Source: Solirubrobacteraceae bacterium (lineage in GTDB: Bacteria; Actinomycetota; Thermoleophilia; Solirubrobacterales; Solirubrobacteraceae). From it: 48,168 nucleotides of DNA. The notes under the pieces were generated by a model that saw nothing but the letters and a program-made list of their open reading frames with translations, did no database searches and had not been told where the DNA came from. The position numbers and the translations under genes are program-made. Of the stretch, positions 45,004-48,168 are shown in pieces (the stretch's first letter is position 1; each line of letters starts with the position of its first letter). The stretch covers positions 1 to 48,168 of the forward strand of contig JADGPP010000017.1 in the NCBI GenBank assembly GCA_017882375.1, written 5' to 3'.

Positions 45004-45477
45004 CTACGGCTTCTTGGCTGCCGACGCCTTGGGAGCTGGCTTCTTCTTAGTCAGCAGAGCATTGAGATCGGTCGCGCCCTTGGTCAACTCGCGGACGCTT
45101 GAGAGGCCCTGGAAGTGTGCGTGTTTGACGCTCGCGCCGTTGAACTCGAACTTGTGGACATGCCCATTGGTGTGCAGGAACCTGAGCAGCTTGATGACGC
45201 GTTTGGGCACCTTGCGCTGGTAGTCGGCGACGATGTTGCTGGGCGCAGCACTTACGCTTATCCACTTCGGCTGAGGGTGGCTGAGGACCTTGGAGACCTC
45301 GACGCGGGTGATGAGCAGCAGCTCGCCGCCTTCGATGCCGACGCAATAGACCGTGTCGCCTCGTGACACGAGCCCTTCGCCGTAGGGGATGTAGATGCTC
45401 CCGACGACCTTGCCTTTGAGCTTTCGCTTGTTCTGCTTGCGGGTGTCTTTGTTCCAGAAGGAGAGCCAGTCGGCCAT
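45004..45477 (-). CDS. hypothetical protein with possible PUA/EVE-like fold
   Basis: A 157-residue basic protein of unknown function. After MADWLSFWNKDTRKQNKRK comes a beta-rich part, VVGSIYIPYGEGLVSRGDTVYCVG and GELLLITRVEV, whose pattern resembles PUA-like or EVE domains that bind modified bases in nucleic acids; this is only a suggestion. The C-terminus is Lys/Pro/Ala-rich (KKKPAPKASAAKKP), like a nucleic-acid-binding tail. The ATG at 45477 is chosen over a GTG three codons upstream. It is transcribed leftwards, next to the membrane protein gene at 44480-44980. Confidence 0.6.
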   Translation of the reverse strand: MADWLSFWNKDTRKQNKRKLKGKVVGSIYIPYGEGLVSRGDTVYCVGIEGGELLLITRVEVSKVLSHPQPKWISVSAAPSNIVADYQRKVPKRVIKLLRFLHTNGHVHKFEFNGASVKHAHFQGLSSVRELTKGATDLNALLTKKKPAPKASAAKKP

Positions 45478-45669
45478 GCTCGGCACGGTATGGCGCCCGG
45501 CGGACAGAAGGTTCGCGGGTCGGAATCTGCGCGTGCTCTCGACTCGGGCTCGGTCGGAGTCAGGCGGGCGCGCGCCGTAGGCTCTTCGTCAGTGTCAACG
45601 TCCGGAGTGCCGGGCTGTGACGTCCGACCGACCGGGTTGGTTCTCGGGCTGGCGACGAGCTGACTCCTA

Positions 45670-46816
45670 GTGTAGTGTCTCGTAAATAAGTGGGGTTTGT
45701 GGTATGGTGTTTGTATGCGTTTACCTACACCAGCACTTGCTTTGCAGAAGGGCCAGCGGGAGATCCTCGAGACAGTGGCGCGCTCGCGTGGCGCAGCGTA
45801 TCGGGACGTGCAGCGTGCACAAGCGTTGCTGCTCGCCGCCGATGGCGTGGCGAACACTCAGATCGCCGTTGCGGTGGGGGTCTCAGCGACGAGCGTGAAG
45901 TCGTGGCGCGAGCGTTTTGTGAAGGAGGGACTGACCGCGTTTGGCGCTGTGCGAGCGGGGCGTGGTCGTAAGCCTCAGATCAGCCCCGAGAAGGTCGCGG
46001 AGATTGTGCACGCGACGCTGCATGAAAAGCCGCCGGGCGAGACACACTGGTCGTGTCGCACGATGGCTAAGGCCCAGGGGGTCAGTCCTGCGACGGTGCA
46101 GCGGATCTGGGCCGCGCGCAACATCCAGCCGCACCGGGTCAAGACGTTCAAGTTGTCCAACGACAAGCGTTTTGAGGAGAAGCTCGTCGATGTCGTCGGC
46201 CTGTATCTGAACCCGCCGGAGAACGCGGTCGTTTTGAGCATGGACGAAAAGAGCCAGATACAGGCTTTGGACCGCACCCAGCCGAGCCTGCCGATGAAGA
46301 AAGGCCGTGCGGGCACAATGACCCACGATTACAAGCGCAACGGCACCACGACCCTGTTCGCCGCCTTGAATGTGCTCACCGGCCGGGTGATCGGTGATTG
46401 CCTGCCCCGTCATCGTCATATCGAGTTCTTGAAGTTCCTGCGCAGGATCGACCGTGAGGTCCCCAAGGGCCTACAGATCCATCTGATCCTCGACAACTAC
46501 TCAACGCACAAGCATGAGAACGTAAAGAAGTGGCTGGCCAAACAGCCCCGCTTTCACTTGCACTTCACGCCGACGTCGAGCTCGTGGATGAACCTCGTCG
46601 AGCGGTGGTTCGGCAAGTTCACCGAAAAGGCCATCCGCCGCGGCGTCTTTCACTCCGTCCCCGAGCTGATCGCAGCGATCGAAGCCTACCTCCAAGCCAA
46701 CAACGAGAACCCCACACCGTTCATATGGACCGCAACCACCGACCAAATCCTCGCCAAGGTCCGCCGCGGACGCGTCACCCTCAACACAATCACCACATAA
46801 AACTGAGACATGACAC
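45670..46816 (+). mobile_element. IS630-family insertion sequence
   Basis: A 1,147-base element with one transposase gene. The ends are imperfect inverted repeats: the left end reads GTGT-AG-TGTCTC and the complement of the right end reads GTGT-CA-TGTCTC, with scattered matches further in. Both ends are flanked by TA (45668-45669 and 46817-46818), the target duplicated by this family. The element appears complete. Confidence 0.85.
45715..46800 (+). CDS. IS630-family transposase
   Basis: A 361-residue transposase. An N-terminal helix-turn-helix (about 40-75, GVSATSVKSWRERF) and a second one (GVSPATVQRIW) bind the ends, followed by the DDE domain with D177 in LSMDEKS, D260 in LILDNYS and E296 in NLVERWF. 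D260 and E296 are 35 residues apart, the DD35E spacing of Tc1/mariner-IS630 enzymes. The frame is intact from start to stop and ends 16 bases before the right inverted repeat. The ATG at 45715 is used rather than a GTG at 45697. Confidence 0.93.
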   Translation: MRLPTPALALQKGQREILETVARSRGAAYRDVQRAQALLLAADGVANTQIAVAVGVSATSVKSWRERFVKEGLTAFGAVRAGRGRKPQISPEKVAEIVHATLHEKPPGETHWSCRTMAKAQGVSPATVQRIWAARNIQPHRVKTFKLSNDKRFEEKLVDVVGLYLNPPENAVVLSMDEKSQIQALDRTQPSLPMKKGRAGTMTHDYKRNGTTTLFAALNVLTGRVIGDCLPRHRHIEFLKFLRRIDREVPKGLQIHLILDNYSTHKHENVKKWLAKQPRFHLHFTPTSSSWMNLVERWFGKFTEKAIRRGVFHSVPELIAAIEAYLQANNENPTPFIWTATTDQILAKVRRGRVTLNTITT

Positions 46817-46979
46817 TAGGCTCGCTGTCGACCGTGAGGTCTGACCAGCATGCGTTGTGTCGCTCGCCGCCGCCCGAGGATCCCCGGCGTGACTTGATAG
46901 GAGCGTGGCACCGCCCCAACTGAGGTCTGTCCGCCGGAGGTCCACTTCAACGGCAATCTCGATGAAGGGACGGTTGGCA

Positions 46980-48075
46980 ATGATCGTGATCGGAGCGGAT
47001 ATCCACAAGAGCACTCATGCATTGGCGGCGGTTTCAGGCGATGGCGCAGTGGTGGCCGGCGAGCTTGAGATCCGAGCCGATGAGGGCGGGCACCGTGCTG
47101 CTTTGCGTTGGGCGCGGGAGCTCGATTCCGAGCGGGTGTGGGCGATCGAGGACTGCAGGCATCTCTCAAGGCGCCTAGAGCAGGCGCTGATCGCCGCCGG
47201 TGAGCGAGTGCTCCGCGTGCCGCCGAAGATGATGGGCCAGGCTCGCCGCGGCGAACGCGAGCCGGGCAAGTCCGATCAGATCGACGCCAGGGCTGTCGCA
47301 CGCGCCGTGGTCAGAGAGGGCATCGAGCGCTTCCCGGCCGCATTCCTGGACGAGCGGGCGATGGACCATCCGCCTGCTCGGCGATCACCGCTCGGACTTG
47401 GTTGCTGAGCGCACTCGCCAGATCAACCGCCTGCGCTGGCATCTGGTTGACCTCTGCCCGGAGCTCGAGGCCAGCATCCCTGCCCGCCAGCTCCACAGTG
47501 GCGTGATGCTGGATCGCATCGCCCGCCGCCTTCGCCGCGAGCAGCGCACCGCACGCACGCGAGTGGCGCTGGAGCTGGTGGCGAGCGTCCGCGCCATCTC
47601 CCGCCAGGCAAATGAGCTTGAAAGCGAGCTGCGCTCGCTAACTATGGCCTATCGCCCAACGCTGCTGGCCGAGCAGGGCCTGGGTGTCCTCACCGCGGCG
47701 ACACTGATCGGGCGCACCGCCGGCGCTGAGCGCTTCCCGACCGACGCGCACTTCGCCCGCCATGCCGGGGTGGCGCCAATTCCTGTCTGCTCCGGGCGCA
47801 CCGAGCGCCATCGCCTGCATCGTGGTGGAGACCGCCAGCTCAACCGCGCGCTTCACGTGATCGCGATCACCCGCGCCCGCATCGACCCGCAGACACGCCA
47901 ATACCTGGAGCGCAAGCGCGCCGAGGGCAAGGGCAACCGCGAGGCCCTACGCTGCCTCAAGCGCCACCTCGCGCGCCGCATTCACCGCCTCCTCTCGATG
48001 CCTCCCGTCAACACCGACCGCCGGACACGGATCCAGCTGAATAGCGCAATTTCCGTGCCCTGCTTGACATACTAA
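46980..48075 (+). pseudogene. IS110-family transposase with frameshift
   Basis: Two consecutive frames make one IS110-type enzyme. The first (46980 to about 47367) has the DEDD RuvC-like start: GADIHKSTH, AIEDC, and KSDQIDARAVARA. After about 47367 the protein continues in the +1 frame with IRLLGDHRSDLVAERTRQ and runs through the coiled region to the C-terminal transposase_20 domain (GVLTAATLIG, FARHAGVAPIP, NRALH) and the TAA at 48075. One extra base near 47367 breaks the gene, so this copy is probably inactive unless a frameshift is used. It starts about 160 bases after the IS630 element. Confidence 0.85.
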
Positions 48076-48091
48076 CCCGTGGCAGTAAATA
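48064..48091 (+). promoter_or_regulatory. possible outward promoter at the IS110 end
   Basis: TTGACA (48064-48069), a 16-base spacer and TAAATA (48086-48091) overlap the transposase stop and point out of the element. Only the sequence match supports it. Confidence 0.35.
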
Positions 48092-48167
48092 GAGGTCCTG
48101 CGGCGTAGGTGACGTGGCGCTCATGGAAGTAGCGGGCGACGAGTCTGGGTTGACGTTGGCGGCTGCG
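48072..48167 (-). CDS. possible 3' end of a gene running off the window
   Basis: An open frame of 31 codons enters from the right edge on the minus strand and stops at 48072-48074, ending in LVARYFHERHVTYAAGP. It is too short to assign, and overlaps the end of the IS110 gene. It may be chance. Confidence 0.2.
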   Translation of the reverse strand, partial: RSRQRQPRLVARYFHERHVTYAAGPLFTATG

Positions 48168-48168
48168 C

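Noticed and set aside
23007-48168. Phage-type integrase, or a second copy of the tRNA 3' end marking the island's other border
   Set aside because: Neither was found by reading through the accessory region; short matches such as GGTTCGAGAC near 37887 are too short and lack context.

Overview
The window looks like a chromosome segment of a high-GC actinobacterium. Gene content (a uvrC-rapZ-gap-pgk-tpiA-gpmI run, a PknB-like kinase, an AcrA-type fatty acyl-CoA reductase, DUF3467) and the very GC-rich third codon positions suggest the Thermoleophilia/Solirubrobacterales group. That placement is inference; no rRNA is present.

Positions 1-22,900 are ordinary backbone. Leftward genes encode an ABC-2 exporter pair, a two-module fatty acyl-CoA reductase, an enoyl-CoA hydratase-like protein and a small membrane protein. 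Rightward genes encode an ABC-F ATPase, a small membrane protein, UvrC, RapZ, and a tightly overlapping glycolytic run (gap, pgk, tpiA, gpmI) ending in a DoxX-like protein and a MarR regulator. A leftward block holds DedA, a membrane Ser/Thr kinase, a lipoprotein, a phosphoesterase and DUF3467. ArgS follows, facing a CcmH/TlpA cytochrome c maturation pair.

A tRNA-Gly(CCC) at 22,934-23,006 marks the switch to accessory DNA, which continues to the window end. After about 750 bases of non-coding sequence with paired short repeats and a perfect hairpin comes a defence island. It starts with a HEPN-motif protein and a 1,404-residue NACHT-type ATPase carrying a C-terminal restriction-nuclease-like motif, which together look like an uncharacterised two-gene module. 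Next are a frameshifted HNH nuclease remnant and a complete QatABCD anti-phage operon (KAP ATPase, QatB, QueC-like, TatD-like). A convergent 1,291-residue protein with a C-terminal PD-(D/E)xK motif and a RES/Xre-ParS toxin-antitoxin pair close the island.

From about 40,000 the DNA is mobile-element rich. It holds a DDE transposase, a 64-bp perfect direct repeat enclosing a small membrane protein gene, a DUF4238 protein, two convergent overlapping small membrane genes, an intact IS630-type element with recognisable ends and TA flanks, and a frameshifted IS110-type transposase. No phage-type integrase was found, and the far end of the island is probably outside the window.
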